The notes beneath the pieces are model-generated. The model was given only the letters and a program-made list of their open reading frames with translations, was not told the origin of the DNA and did not search any database. From Paenibacillus soyae (GTDB lineage: Bacteria > Bacillota > Bacilli > Paenibacillales > Paenibacillaceae): a DNA stretch of 64,000 nt. The position numbers and the translations under genes are program-made. Location of the stretch: the NCBI RefSeq assembly GCF_024623455.1, contig NZ_JANIPJ010000027.1:1-64000 (forward strand). The letters run 5' to 3'. Positions 8,948 through 17,304 of this stretch are shown here, in pieces (positions within the stretch are counted from its first letter, which is position 1; each line of letters begins with the position of its first letter).

Positions 8948-8974
8948 CGCCGCCCCTCTGATTCAAGGGCGGCG
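8948..8974 (+). other. Intercistronic stem-loop between binding protein and permease
   Basis: CGCCGCCC pairs with GGGCGGCG and no T-run follows. Placed between a binding protein and its permeases, it is likely an mRNA-stabilising or partial-termination element that raises binding-protein yield (inference). Confidence 0.6.
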
Positions 8975-9021
8975 TCATCATTTCAGAGCCTTGCGTGAAA
9001 AATAAACATCGAAGGTGATGA

Positions 9022-9882
9022 ATGATGAAGGGCGATCGCAAGTATATCGTGATGTTTCTGCTGCCTGCGGCGGCATTCTTGTCCATCTTCTTGTATTATC
9101 CGTTCTTTAAGAGCATGTATCTTAGCTTCTTCCGGACAAAGGGCTTTACGACCAAGACCTGGGTCGGCTTAGACAACTACGTTCGAATGTTCTCCGACGA
9201 CCTGCTTGGCGCCGCGACGCTGAACACGCTCGAGCTGATGGCCTACGTCATCATCTTCCAAGTCGGCTTGGCGCTGCTGCTGGCGATATTGGTCGACAAT
9301 ATCACCTGGGGCAAAGGCTTCTTCCGGATGGTATTCTTCTTCCCGGTCGTCATCTCCGGAACGGCCATCGCTTTGCTGTTCGTGCTGTTCTACAATTTCC
9401 AATTCGGCTTGCTGAATACGCTGCTGCAGGATATGGGTTTCGACAAAGTAAACTGGCTTAGCGAAAATATGGCATTAAAAGCCGTAGCGATTCCTACGGT
9501 ATGGCATTACGTCGGTTTTTATTTCGTACTGTTCCTGACCGCTATGTCCAAGATTCCGTCCGATTTCTACGAAGCGGCCAAGCTGGAAGGCATAACCGGG
9601 ATCAAGAAGACGTTCCTGCTCACCATTCCGCTTATCATGAGCGACATCAAGGTCGTCATCACGCTCGCGATTACCGGCACGCTCAAGGTGTTCGAATTCA
9701 TATTCGTCTTGACCCGGGGCCAGAACGACACGGAAGTGCTCGGTACGTATATGTACAAAAAAGCGCTCGTGGACCAGAACTTCGGCTACGGCTCGACGAT
9801 CGCGATCTACATCGTCGTATTCGGCGTGCTGCTGTCGCTGCTCGCGAACCGTCTTCTGAAAAGGGATGAAATCACATACTAA
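9022..9882 (+). CDS. Sugar ABC transporter permease, MalF type
   Basis: 286 residues with six predicted membrane helices, beginning KYIVMFLLPAAAFLSIFLYY. The cytoplasmic EAA loop that docks the ATPase reads YEAAKLEGITGIKKTFLLTI. It pairs with the next permease to form the translocation channel of the CUT1 importer. Two adjacent ATG codons at 9022 and 9025 could start it; AAGGTG upstream fits the second slightly better. It lies 22 bp before the MalG-type permease. Codon use matches the neighbours. Confidence 0.93.
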   Translation: MMKGDRKYIVMFLLPAAAFLSIFLYYPFFKSMYLSFFRTKGFTTKTWVGLDNYVRMFSDDLLGAATLNTLELMAYVIIFQVGLALLLAILVDNITWGKGFFRMVFFFPVVISGTAIALLFVLFYNFQFGLLNTLLQDMGFDKVNWLSENMALKAVAIPTVWHYVGFYFVLFLTAMSKIPSDFYEAAKLEGITGIKKTFLLTIPLIMSDIKVVITLAITGTLKVFEFIFVLTRGQNDTEVLGTYMYKKALVDQNFGYGSTIAIYIVVFGVLLSLLANRLLKRDEITY

Positions 9883-9904
9883 GTGGTATTAGGGGTGTAC
9901 GCGT

Positions 9905-10759
9905 ATGCAATCTGTGCAATCAGTGAAGAAGCCTATCCGCATAAAGCCAGGCGTCGTCTTCATCTACGTCATCTTGTTCGGCTGGGCCTTAACGACGATT
10001 TACTCCATGTTTTGGATCGTGAACAACTCGTTCAAGCTGTCCCGGGATGTCATGAACCAATCATTTACCCTTGCATTCGATCCGGTTATGGATAACTATA
10101 CAAATGCATTCGACCGAATCAACATCGGCAAAAGCTATCTGAACAGCTTGATCATGTCCGGCAGCACGGTTCTGCTGGTTCTGTTGTTCGGCGGACTAGC
10201 CGCCTATGTGCTGTCCCGGTTCCAGTTCCGCGGGAGAAGGGCGCTGTTCTCGATTCTGTACGCCAGCTTGCTCATTCCTGCGTTTGCGACGGTCGTACCG
10301 GTTTATGAGCTGGTGATCAAGTGGAAGATCGTGAATACGTATTTAGGTCTTATTTTCCCGCAGACGGCAGGCAACCTGACGTTCGCCATCCTCGTTCTGG
10401 CCGGCTATATGTCGACCATTCCGAAGGAGCTCGAGGAAGCGGCTTTTATCGACGGGTGCAACCGCTGGTCGCTGTTTACCCGAATTTTGTTCCCGATTTC
10501 CCGGCCCGCGTTCGCATCTGCCGCGATATTCGTCTTCCTGTGGTCGTACAACGACCTGTTCTCGGCCCTGATCTTCGTGAACAAAGAGACGGTTCGCCCG
10601 ATCGTGGCGCTGCTCAGCGAGATCAGCTCCCAGTACGGAACGGACTTCGGTCTGATGGCGACGGCCGTCTCTCTGACCGTTGTGCCGGTGCTGATCATCT
10701 ACCTGTTCATCCAGAAATATATCGAGAAAGGTCTGACGGAAGGCGCGGTCAAAGGCTAA
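9905..10759 (+). CDS. Sugar ABC transporter permease, MalG type
   Basis: 284 residues with six membrane helices. The EAA loop is LEEAAFIDGCNRWSLFTRIL, followed by the family's FPISRPAFASAAIFVFLWSYND region. It is the second channel subunit of the importer encoded just upstream. It is the last gene of the operon, followed by a long hairpin. Confidence 0.93.
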   Translation: MQSVQSVKKPIRIKPGVVFIYVILFGWALTTIYSMFWIVNNSFKLSRDVMNQSFTLAFDPVMDNYTNAFDRINIGKSYLNSLIMSGSTVLLVLLFGGLAAYVLSRFQFRGRRALFSILYASLLIPAFATVVPVYELVIKWKIVNTYLGLIFPQTAGNLTFAILVLAGYMSTIPKELEEAAFIDGCNRWSLFTRILFPISRPAFASAAIFVFLWSYNDLFSALIFVNKETVRPIVALLSEISSQYGTDFGLMATAVSLTVVPVLIIYLFIQKYIEKGLTEGAVKG

Positions 10760-10793
10760 TGAACCGTCGCGCGCCTGCTCCCGAACGATCGCT

Positions 10794-10841
10794 CTACAGC
10801 CACGCTGTAACCGGTAAGGACCGGTTATGACGTGGCTGTAG
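10794..10841 (+). terminator. Long two-part hairpin after sugar ABC operon
   Basis: CTACAGCCACG pairs perfectly with CGTGGCTGTAG, and inside it TAACCGGT pairs with ACCGGTTA around a four-base loop. No clear T-run follows, so it may act as an mRNA 3' stabiliser as much as a terminator. Confidence 0.6.
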
Positions 10842-10889
10842 GAGTTTATGGAGACGCGTTCGGCGCAGCTGTTGACGTATAAGAAAACA

Positions 10890-11045
10890 TTAGAAGCTGG
10901 AGTCCGTTTTTTTCTCCTTTTTGTTAGAGAAGTTCGTGACGGACTTGGCGTCCTCAATCGTGTCGTTCACGAACGCCATGTCCTGATTCTTGGCATGCAT
11001 CGCGGTCGTGCCTTTGTAATTGCCCTTGTGGTTCTGATTTTCCAT
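10890..11045 (-). CDS. Small hydrophilic hypothetical protein, 51 aa
   Basis: A 51-residue protein starting MENQNHKGNYKGTTAMHAKN and ending in a Lys-rich tail (KKEKKTDSSF). The ATG at 11045 has GGAGGTGA seven bases upstream, a near-perfect ribosome binding site and the main evidence that this is a gene. It has no Cys, membrane segment or signal peptide. It is rich in Asn, Lys, Asp and Thr, a composition seen in small spore-coat or spore-core proteins of Bacillales, but I recognise no family. It is convergent with the sugar ABC operon. Confidence 0.6.
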   Translation of the reverse strand: MENQNHKGNYKGTTAMHAKNQDMAFVNDTIEDAKSVTNFSNKKEKKTDSSF

Positions 11046-11108
11046 GGATGTCACCTCCCTCGCTCCGCATAGTATTGCCCGAGCGGACGGAGGCATTCAG
11101 GGAGAGGT

Positions 11109-11456
11109 AGTTCAAAAAGTCCACTTTTGATCACGAAGCATATCGAGGAGCATACTCGACGTCGAATACCTCCTGTTTCCCACGAAAGTGAAGGGAAGCT
11201 TCGAAGCTTATTCCGATTACTTTCGCGGGGCCCTGTTTTAGCCGGAACAGCATATGCTTACGAAGTATGTTTCCCTCCGGAAACATTTGAGGTGCTCACG
11301 TAGCTACCGCTAAGCGAATGCTTACGATGTCGTTTTCTTCGAAAACGTTGACCGCTCCTTATTTTCCTAGCTTCATCCGATCTTCTGCAGCGTTTTGAAA
11401 AAACGCAACTTCGTAAGCATCGTCCCATGTGCTGAAAACTGGACTTTTTGAACACT
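11109..11456 (-). repeat. Inverted-repeat-bounded intergenic element, expanded copy 1
   Basis: The element begins AGTTCAAAAAGTCCAC and ends CTGGACTTTTTGAACA, giving terminal inverted repeats of about 20 bp. It is related to the elements at 43934-44103 and 47277-47442 but lies in the opposite orientation. It is about twice as long, the extra length being made of added small hairpins such as CGTTTTC-TTC-GAAAACG. Shared internal blocks include TTTGATCACGAAGC and GTGCTCACGTAGC. No coding potential is seen. It fills the space between the 51-residue gene and ychF. Confidence 0.8.
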
Positions 11457-11551
11457 TATTAATAGCGGGCTTTGCCCTTTCATTGTGCATGCCGCTGGGG
11501 TATAATGACGGGAGTTGTTTACATTCACGGATAATAGGGAGTGTCTGATAC

Positions 11552-12652
11552 ATGGCATTGAAAGCTGGAATCGTAGGATTGCCGAACGTCGGCAAGTCGA
11601 CATTGTTTAACGCGATCACGCAGGCGGGAGCGGAATCGGCGAACTATCCGTTCTGTACGATCGATCCGAACGTAGGCGTGGTTGAGGTGCCGGACGAGCG
11701 TCTGGACAAGCTCGTGGAGCTGGTCGTGCCGAAGAGCATCGTGCCGACCGCGTTCGAGTTCGTGGACATCGCGGGCCTCGTGGCGGGCGCGAGCAAAGGC
11801 GAAGGCCTCGGCAACAAGTTCCTCGCCCACATTCGCGAGGTGGACGCGATCGTTCACGTCGTGCGCTGCTTCCAGGACGAGAACATTACGCATGTCGCGG
11901 GCAAGGTCGATCCGATCAGCGACATTACGACGATCAACCTGGAGCTGATCCTCTCCGACCTGGAGACGGTGGAGAAGCGCATCGAGCGCTCGCGGAAGAA
12001 CCTCAAGGGCGGCGACAAGAAAGTTGCGCAAGAGGTGGAGCTGCTGGAGCGCCTGAAGGAAACGCTCTTCAACGATAAGCCGGCCCGCAGCATGGAGCTG
12101 ACGGACGACGAGAAGCTGCTCATCCGCGACCTTCACTTGTTGACGATGAAGCCGGTGCTGTACGCGACCAACGTCAGCGAAGAAGAAGCGGCGAACTCGG
12201 ACGGCAACGAATACGTGCAGATCGTCCGCAAGTACGCGGCCGAGGAAGGCGCGGAGGTCGTGCCGATCAGCGCGAAGGTGGAGTCCGAAATCGCGGAGCT
12301 TGAAGGCGAGGACAAAGAGATGTTCCTGCAGGAGCTGGGCATGGCGGAGTCCGGCCTGAACCGTCTCATCCGCGCGGCTTACAAGCTGCTCGGCTTGTAC
12401 ACGTATTTCACGGCTGGCGTGCAAGAGGTTCGCGCCTGGACAATCCGTCAGGGCACCAAGGCGCCTCAAGCGGCAGGCGTTATTCACACCGATTTCGAGC
12501 GCGGCTTCATCCGCGCGGAAGTGGTGTCCTTCGAGGATCTGGCGGCGGCCGGCTCCATGGCGGCGGTTCGCGAGAAGGGCCAGCTGCGTCTTGAGGGCAA
12601 AGAGTATGTCGTGCGCGACGGCGACGTTATGCACTTCCGGTTTAACGTATAG
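11552..12652 (+). CDS. ychF: Ribosome-associated ATPase YchF (Obg family)
   Basis: 366 residues, full length. The P-loop is GLPNVGKST and the switch region VDIAGLVAGASKGEGLGNKF. The base-specificity motif NVSE replaces NKxD, which is why YchF prefers ATP over GTP. A coiled-coil arm (about residues 130-170) and a C-terminal TGS domain (HTDFERGFIRAEVVSF) follow. It is linked to ribosomes and oxidative-stress responses. A TATAAT at 11501-11506 lies about 45 bp upstream with a weak -35. It is closed by a strong terminator, so monocistronic. Confidence 0.97.
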   Translation: MALKAGIVGLPNVGKSTLFNAITQAGAESANYPFCTIDPNVGVVEVPDERLDKLVELVVPKSIVPTAFEFVDIAGLVAGASKGEGLGNKFLAHIREVDAIVHVVRCFQDENITHVAGKVDPISDITTINLELILSDLETVEKRIERSRKNLKGGDKKVAQEVELLERLKETLFNDKPARSMELTDDEKLLIRDLHLLTMKPVLYATNVSEEEAANSDGNEYVQIVRKYAAEEGAEVVPISAKVESEIAELEGEDKEMFLQELGMAESGLNRLIRAAYKLLGLYTYFTAGVQEVRAWTIRQGTKAPQAAGVIHTDFERGFIRAEVVSFEDLAAAGSMAAVREKGQLRLEGKEYVVRDGDVMHFRFNV

Positions 12653-12705
12653 AACGGCCAGATCGGTCGGCTAGTTGGTCAGGGATCAACTCGGCCGCTT
12701 GAACG

Positions 12706-12754
12706 GCGCGCGGGAATTGCTCCACCACGGAGCGGCTCCCGCGCGCTTTTTTTT
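12706..12754 (+). terminator. Terminator after ychF
   Basis: GCGCGCGGGA pairs with TCCCGCGCGC and is followed by eight T. Confidence 0.92.
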
Positions 12755-12766
12755 GGAGTTATTCGA

Positions 12767-12957
12767 TGTGGAAATCGTGTCGATTCACAGGTTGTGGACA
12801 GGGTTTTTTTGTCGAATTGTGCACATGTGGATAACTTATCGGATTGCGGGAACAATCAAAAAGAGTAGAGTTTATGCGGGTTCTCAACAGGTCATGTGGA
12901 TAGTGTGTATGGAAATGTGGACACGATGTGCACAGGTTGTGCACGGACTGTGGATAA
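12767..12957 (-). promoter_or_regulatory. Cluster of DnaA boxes upstream of prfA
   Basis: All boxes are read on the plus strand as TGTGGATAA, the complement of the DnaA consensus TTATCCACA. Exact matches lie at 12826-12834 and 12949-12957, and a one-mismatch site (TGTGGATAG) at 12895-12903. Weaker sites lie at 12767, 12793, 12916, 12927 and 12938. All have the same orientation within 190 bp of otherwise gene-free DNA. prfA starts about 100 bp downstream, and a TATAAT lies at 13008-13013. Confidence 0.7.
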
Positions 12958-13052
12958 GTTGTGCCGAGTGGGTAAAACCGCATATCGATACACCTTTCGC
13001 ATTGTGTTATAATATTGTATATCTTAATGGAAAGTAACAGAGGTGAATAAAT

Positions 13053-14132
13053 GTGTTTGACCGATTACAAGCACTCGCCGACCGATATGAGAAGCTGAGC
13101 GAGCTTCTATGCGATCCGGATGTGGCCAGCGATCCGAAGCGGCTGCGCGACTTATCCAAGGAACAATCCGATCTACAAGAGGCGCATGACGCCTATACGG
13201 AATATAAGCAGGTGTCCGAGCAGCTGGACGACGCCAAGCTGATGCTGGGCGAGAAGCTAGACGACGAGATGCGCGAGATGGTGAAGATGGAGATCGACGA
13301 ACTGTCGGAGCGCAAGACCGAGCTTGAGGAGAAAATGCGCATTCTTCTCCTTCCAAAGGACCCGAACGACGACAAGAACGTCATCGTGGAAATCCGCGGC
13401 GCGGCCGGCGGCGACGAAGCGGCATTGTTCGCTTACGAGCTGTACCGCATGTACACGAAGTACGCCGATACGCAAGGCTGGCGCGTCGAGCTGATGGAGT
13501 ATACGGAGAACGACCTTGGCGGCTTCAAAGAGGTTATCTTCTCCATCAACGGCAAAGGCGCTTACAGCAAGCTGAAATACGAGAGCGGCGCTCACCGCGT
13601 GCAGCGCATTCCGGTAACGGAATCCGGCGGCCGGATCCATACGTCGACTTCAACAGTAGCGGTTATGCCGGAAGTGGAAGACGTGGAAGTGGAAATTCTG
13701 GACAAAGACATCCGGATCGACACGTTCTGCTCGAGCGGCGCCGGCGGCCAGTCCGTCAACACGACGAAGTCCGCGGTTCGCGTGCTTCACGTGCCGACGG
13801 GCATCATGGCGACTTGCCAGGACGGCAAATCGCAGAACGACAACAAGCAGAAGGCGCTCCAGGTTCTGCGCGCGCGCATCTACGACATTCGCCGCCAAGA
13901 GGAAGAGGCGAAATACGCGGGCGAGCGCAAGAGCAAGGTGGGAACGGGCGACCGCAGCGAGCGGATCCGCACGTACAACTTCCCGCAGAGCCGCGTGACC
14001 GACCACCGCATCAACCTGACGCTGCACCGTCTGGATTCCGTCATGAACGGCGACATCGGCGACATCATCACGTCGCTCACGATCGCGGAGCAGGCGGAAG
14101 CGCTGGAACGCGAGACGATGGGCACCAACTAA
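13053..14132 (+). CDS. prfA: Peptide chain release factor 1
   Basis: 359 residues. It recognises UAA/UAG stop codons and triggers peptide release. The GGQ catalytic motif is in SSGAGGQSVNTTKSAVRV, and the MFDRLQALADRYEKL start matches the family. The start is GTG at 13053, because the ATG two bases earlier is out of frame; GAGGTGA lies upstream. PrmC, which methylates the GGQ glutamine, is the next gene. The upstream gap holds a DnaA-box cluster, so DnaA may influence expression (inference). Confidence 0.98.
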   Translation: MFDRLQALADRYEKLSELLCDPDVASDPKRLRDLSKEQSDLQEAHDAYTEYKQVSEQLDDAKLMLGEKLDDEMREMVKMEIDELSERKTELEEKMRILLLPKDPNDDKNVIVEIRGAAGGDEAALFAYELYRMYTKYADTQGWRVELMEYTENDLGGFKEVIFSINGKGAYSKLKYESGAHRVQRIPVTESGGRIHTSTSTVAVMPEVEDVEVEILDKDIRIDTFCSSGAGGQSVNTTKSAVRVLHVPTGIMATCQDGKSQNDNKQKALQVLRARIYDIRRQEEEAKYAGERKSKVGTGDRSERIRTYNFPQSRVTDHRINLTLHRLDSVMNGDIGDIITSLTIAEQAEALERETMGTN

Positions 14133-14163
14133 TAAGGGAATCCCCGCTGGGAGTCCCGTTACA

Positions 14164-14217
14164 GCCGGTTCGCTGCTCCGTTTGCCTTGTGGCAGACGGA
14201 CGGCGGCCGGTTTTTTT
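14164..14217 (+). terminator. Terminator after prfA
   Basis: The inner stem is CCGTTTGCC/GGCAGACGG and the outer pairing CCGG/CCGG, followed by seven T. Confidence 0.75.
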
Positions 14218-14242
14218 GATTGGGGACCGAACGCAAGTTGGT

Positions 14243-14326
14243 TTGGTGCGGATAGGCGTGCCAGGAACGTCTAAAAGAGCTCGGAAGGTCGGATTGGTGC
14301 GGATAGACGTGCCAGGAACGTCTAAA
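14243..14326 (+). repeat. Direct repeat of 33 bp before prmC
   Basis: Two copies, 14243-14275 and 14294-14326, with period 51 bp and one mismatch. Both contain GTGCCAGGAACGTCTAAA. They lie between the prfA terminator and the prmC ribosome binding site. Confidence 0.8.
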
Positions 14327-14373
14327 TGCGCCTCGAAGCAGGTGGTAGGTTCGAGGAAAGAGGAGGAGAGAGG

Positions 14374-15318
14374 ATGGAGCTAACGGCGACGTTTTACATA
14401 CCGCCGATGACTATTCGGCAGGCGCGGGATCGAGCGGCCGGGTGGATGGAGGAGCAGGGCGTCGAGGACGGGCGGAGCCAGGCGGATCGGCTGCTGCAGC
14501 ATGTGCTGGGGATGGAGCGCCCGGCGCTGCTCCTGGCATGGGGCGATCCGTTCCCCGAGGCGAAGGCGGAGGCCTGGACGGCGCTCGTCCGCCGCAGAGG
14601 GGCCGGCGAGCCGCTCCAATACTTGCTCGGCGAGGAATGGTTCTACGGGCGTCCGTTCCAAGTGACGCCCGCCGTTCTTATCCCGCGCCCCGAGACGGAG
14701 CTCCTCGTGGAAGCGGTCTTGGAAGCCGCCGGCCGGCTCTGGCCTCCGGCGGCTGCAGAGGGCGCCGCGGCGCCGACGGTCGTCGACGTCGGCACCGGCA
14801 GCGGCGCCATCGCCGTGACGCTTGCGGCGCAGCGTCACGACTGGCGCGTGATCGCGTCCGACCTGTCGCCGGACGCGCTTGAAGTCGCCCGCGCGAACGC
14901 GTCCCGCCATGGGGCGGCGGGCCGCATCGCGTTCGCGCAGGGCGACCTGCTCGCGCCCCTCATTGCTCAGGGGCGCGGGGGGACTGCCGTCGACGGCGCA
15001 GGGACGCGCGTCGACGTGCTCGTGAGCAATCCGCCGTACATTCCGTCGGCGGATATGCCGGGCTTGCAGCGCGAGGTGCGGGAGTACGAGCCGCATCTCG
15101 CGCTGGAGGGCGGGGCGGACGGGCTGGATCCGTACCGCCGCATGCTGGAGCAGCTGCCGCTGCTGCCGGCCATGCCGCGCATCGTGGCGTTCGAGCTTGG
15201 CATGGGCCAGCCGCGCATCGTCGCGGAGCTCATGCGCGGGATGGGCGAATGGGACGATATTCGCATCATTACCGACTACGGCGGAATCGAGCGTCATATC
15301 GTCGCGGTGCGGACATAG
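14374..15318 (+). CDS. prmC: Release factor glutamine N5-methyltransferase
   Basis: 314 residues from the preferred ATG at 14374, which has AGGAGG seven bases upstream. An in-frame ATG 48 bases earlier lies within the direct repeat and lacks a binding site. The N-terminal helical domain binds release factor (residues ~1-80). The methyltransferase domain carries the SAM loop VVDVGTGSGAIAVTLA and the glutamine-binding motif NPPYIPSAD. It methylates the GGQ Gln of release factors, consistent with its place after prfA. The middle is very GC-rich, which may be local drift. Confidence 0.96.
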   Translation: MELTATFYIPPMTIRQARDRAAGWMEEQGVEDGRSQADRLLQHVLGMERPALLLAWGDPFPEAKAEAWTALVRRRGAGEPLQYLLGEEWFYGRPFQVTPAVLIPRPETELLVEAVLEAAGRLWPPAAAEGAAAPTVVDVGTGSGAIAVTLAAQRHDWRVIASDLSPDALEVARANASRHGAAGRIAFAQGDLLAPLIAQGRGGTAVDGAGTRVDVLVSNPPYIPSADMPGLQREVREYEPHLALEGGADGLDPYRRMLEQLPLLPAMPRIVAFELGMGQPRIVAELMRGMGEWDDIRIITDYGGIERHIVAVRT

Positions 15319-15334
15319 GACGGGGTTTTCGAAC

Positions 15335-15364
15335 AGGGGTGCCGGCGGCGCCCCTATTTTATTT
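15335..15364 (+). terminator. Terminator after prmC
   Basis: AGGGGTGCC pairs with GGCGCCCCT (one G-T pair) over a three-base loop, followed by a T-rich stretch. Confidence 0.75.
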
Positions 15365-15534
15365 GGCAGGGACACTGGCTTTCGGCCGTCTCCCGCATAA
15401 AATAAAACAAGTCATCCAATCGAGGCTCCCGCCATGCGGATGGAATGGGGCACGGATGACGCAAACTAAAAAGCAGGCTTCGCCGCTGTATTACTTTTCA
15501 AGCTCGCTGCCTGCTACTTGCGGAGGTGGTAGGG

Positions 15535-16221
15535 ATGCGGTTCAAGGATGTGTTCTCCATAATCGGTCCCGCGATGGTCGGCCCGTCGAGCTCCCATACG
15601 GCGGGAGCGGCGCGCATCGGGCGCGCGGCAAGGCAGCTGCTTGGAGATGGAGAGGCGGCGAATCCGGTCGAAGCCTTGATCACGTTCTATGGTTCTTTCG
15701 CCGCGACGTACGCGGGACACGGGACGGACGTGGCGATCGTCGGCGGCATCCTGGATTTTGCGACGGACGACCCGCGTATTCCGGACGCGCTGAACCTAGC
15801 GGAGCAGGCCGGCATGAGCGTCACGTTCCGCGAGGGCAAAGGGCTGTACCCGCATCCGAACACGGCGCGCGTCAGGCTGAAGACTTCGTCGGGACAGACG
15901 CTCGAGGCGGTCGGCATCTCCATCGGCGGGGGCAATATCGAGATCGTCGAAATTAACGGCTTCCGCGCCAAAATGACGGGCGTCTATAAGGCCCTCGCGA
16001 TTTTTCATGCGGATACTCCAGGCGTCATCGCGGAAATAACGGGGCGTCTGAGGGAGGAGCATTCCAATATCGGCTACATGTCGGTGGACCGGAAGAGCAG
16101 GAGCGGCGACGCGCTCACCGTCATCGAGCTGGATACGGATATTACGGAGGAGCTGCTGACCAAGCTGGCGGCTTGTCCATCCGTACAATCGGTCAGGGTC
16201 GTGGATTTGACGGATTCATAG
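15535..16221 (+). CDS. sdaAB: L-serine dehydratase, iron-sulfur type, beta subunit
   Basis: 228 residues. The N-terminal SDH beta domain carries the family signature FSIIGPAMVGPSSSHTAGAA. The C-terminal ACT domain (ALAIFHADTPGVIAEITGRL onward) probably senses serine or a related amino acid. With the alpha subunit it deaminates serine to pyruvate and ammonia. The ATG at 15535 has GGAGG eight bases upstream; the GTG nine bases earlier overlaps that site. It is followed after 31 bp by sdaAA. Confidence 0.96.
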   Translation: MRFKDVFSIIGPAMVGPSSSHTAGAARIGRAARQLLGDGEAANPVEALITFYGSFAATYAGHGTDVAIVGGILDFATDDPRIPDALNLAEQAGMSVTFREGKGLYPHPNTARVRLKTSSGQTLEAVGISIGGGNIEIVEINGFRAKMTGVYKALAIFHADTPGVIAEITGRLREEHSNIGYMSVDRKSRSGDALTVIELDTDITEELLTKLAACPSVQSVRVVDLTDS

Positions 16222-16252
16222 GGAGCTACGAATACAGAGGAGATGAGCGGTC

Positions 16253-17146
16253 ATGAGGTTTCGCCATTTGAACGAGCTGGCTAAGCTTTGCGCGGATGAA
16301 GGGCTGACGATCGGGGAGCTCATGCTGGCCGAACAGGCGGCGGAGTCCGGGCACCCGCCCGCGTGGGAGTTCGCCAAGATGGCCGATTATTATGCCGTGA
16401 TGAAGGATGCCGTCAAACGGGGGCTGACGGAGGATACGACGTCCCGAAGCGGGATTACGGGGCTGGACGCGCAGCGGGTGGCCGCCTATAACGGCGCAGG
16501 GACCTCCAATCTCGGCATCGCGGGCGACGCGATGGCCTATGCGCTTGCGGTATCGGAGGTGAACGCGTCGATGGGGCGCATCATCGCCACGCCGACGGCG
16601 GGCTCCTGCGGCATCATACCCGGCGTGTTCGTCAGCTGCCAGGAACGGTTCGGCTTGTCCGACGAGCACATGACCTACGGTCTGTTCGCGGCCGGCGCCA
16701 TCGGCTATGTCATCGCGAACAATTCGTTCGTCTCCGGGGCCGAGGGCGGCTGCCAAGCCGAAGTAGGCTCGGCGATCGGCATGGCGGCCGGTGCCCTGGC
16801 GGAGCTTCGCGGCGGCAGTCCCGCGCAGGCGGTTCATGCCGTAGGCCTCGCTCTGAAGAACACGCTTGGCCTCATCTGCGATCCGGTCGGCGGTCTCGTC
16901 GAGGTGCCGTGCATCGTGCGCAACGGCTTTGGCGCCGTCACCGCGCTGGCCGCCGCCGACATGGCGCTTGCGGGCGTGCGCAGCGTCATTCCATCCGACG
17001 AGGTCATCCAAGTGATGCTGGAGGTCGGCTCCGCCATGCCCGACAAGCACCGCGAGACGGCCGGCGGCGGTCTAGCCCAGACGCCGACCGGCAAGGCCAT
17101 CCTCGAGGATTTGCGTTCCAAACGCGCCAAGCGCGGCAAAGAGTAG
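16253..17146 (+). CDS. sdaAA: L-serine dehydratase, iron-sulfur type, alpha subunit
   Basis: 297 residues, the catalytic subunit. It binds a [4Fe-4S] cluster through conserved Cys; candidates are in GSCGIIPGVFVSC, EGGCQAEVGS and LICDPVGGLVEVPC. Such clusters bind the serine hydroxyl directly and are oxygen-sensitive. GAGGAGA precedes the ATG. It forms a two-gene operon with sdaAB. In B. subtilis these genes are elsewhere, so their position between prmC and spoIIR is a local rearrangement (from memory of that genome). Confidence 0.96.
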   Translation: MRFRHLNELAKLCADEGLTIGELMLAEQAAESGHPPAWEFAKMADYYAVMKDAVKRGLTEDTTSRSGITGLDAQRVAAYNGAGTSNLGIAGDAMAYALAVSEVNASMGRIIATPTAGSCGIIPGVFVSCQERFGLSDEHMTYGLFAAGAIGYVIANNSFVSGAEGGCQAEVGSAIGMAAGALAELRGGSPAQAVHAVGLALKNTLGLICDPVGGLVEVPCIVRNGFGAVTALAAADMALAGVRSVIPSDEVIQVMLEVGSAMPDKHRETAGGGLAQTPTGKAILEDLRSKRAKRGKE

Positions 17147-17168
17147 CCGTGTCTTTCACGAATAGAGA

Positions 17169-17200
17169 AGAGGAGCCCGTCATGTTTGACAGGCTCCTCT
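17169..17200. terminator. Hairpin between convergent genes
   Basis: AGAGGAGCC pairs perfectly with GGCTCCTCT over a 14-nt loop, between the sdaAA stop and the end of the convergent decarboxylase-like gene. The T-run is poor on both strands. Confidence 0.5.
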
Positions 17201-17304
17201 GTTGGTAGCAGGGGCGGAAGAGCGCTCTCCGCTCAGGCACCCCATTACCGTCCCATTTTCCCCGACTTCGGGAAGCATACCAGAATGGCCACATAGGAAC
17301 TGAA

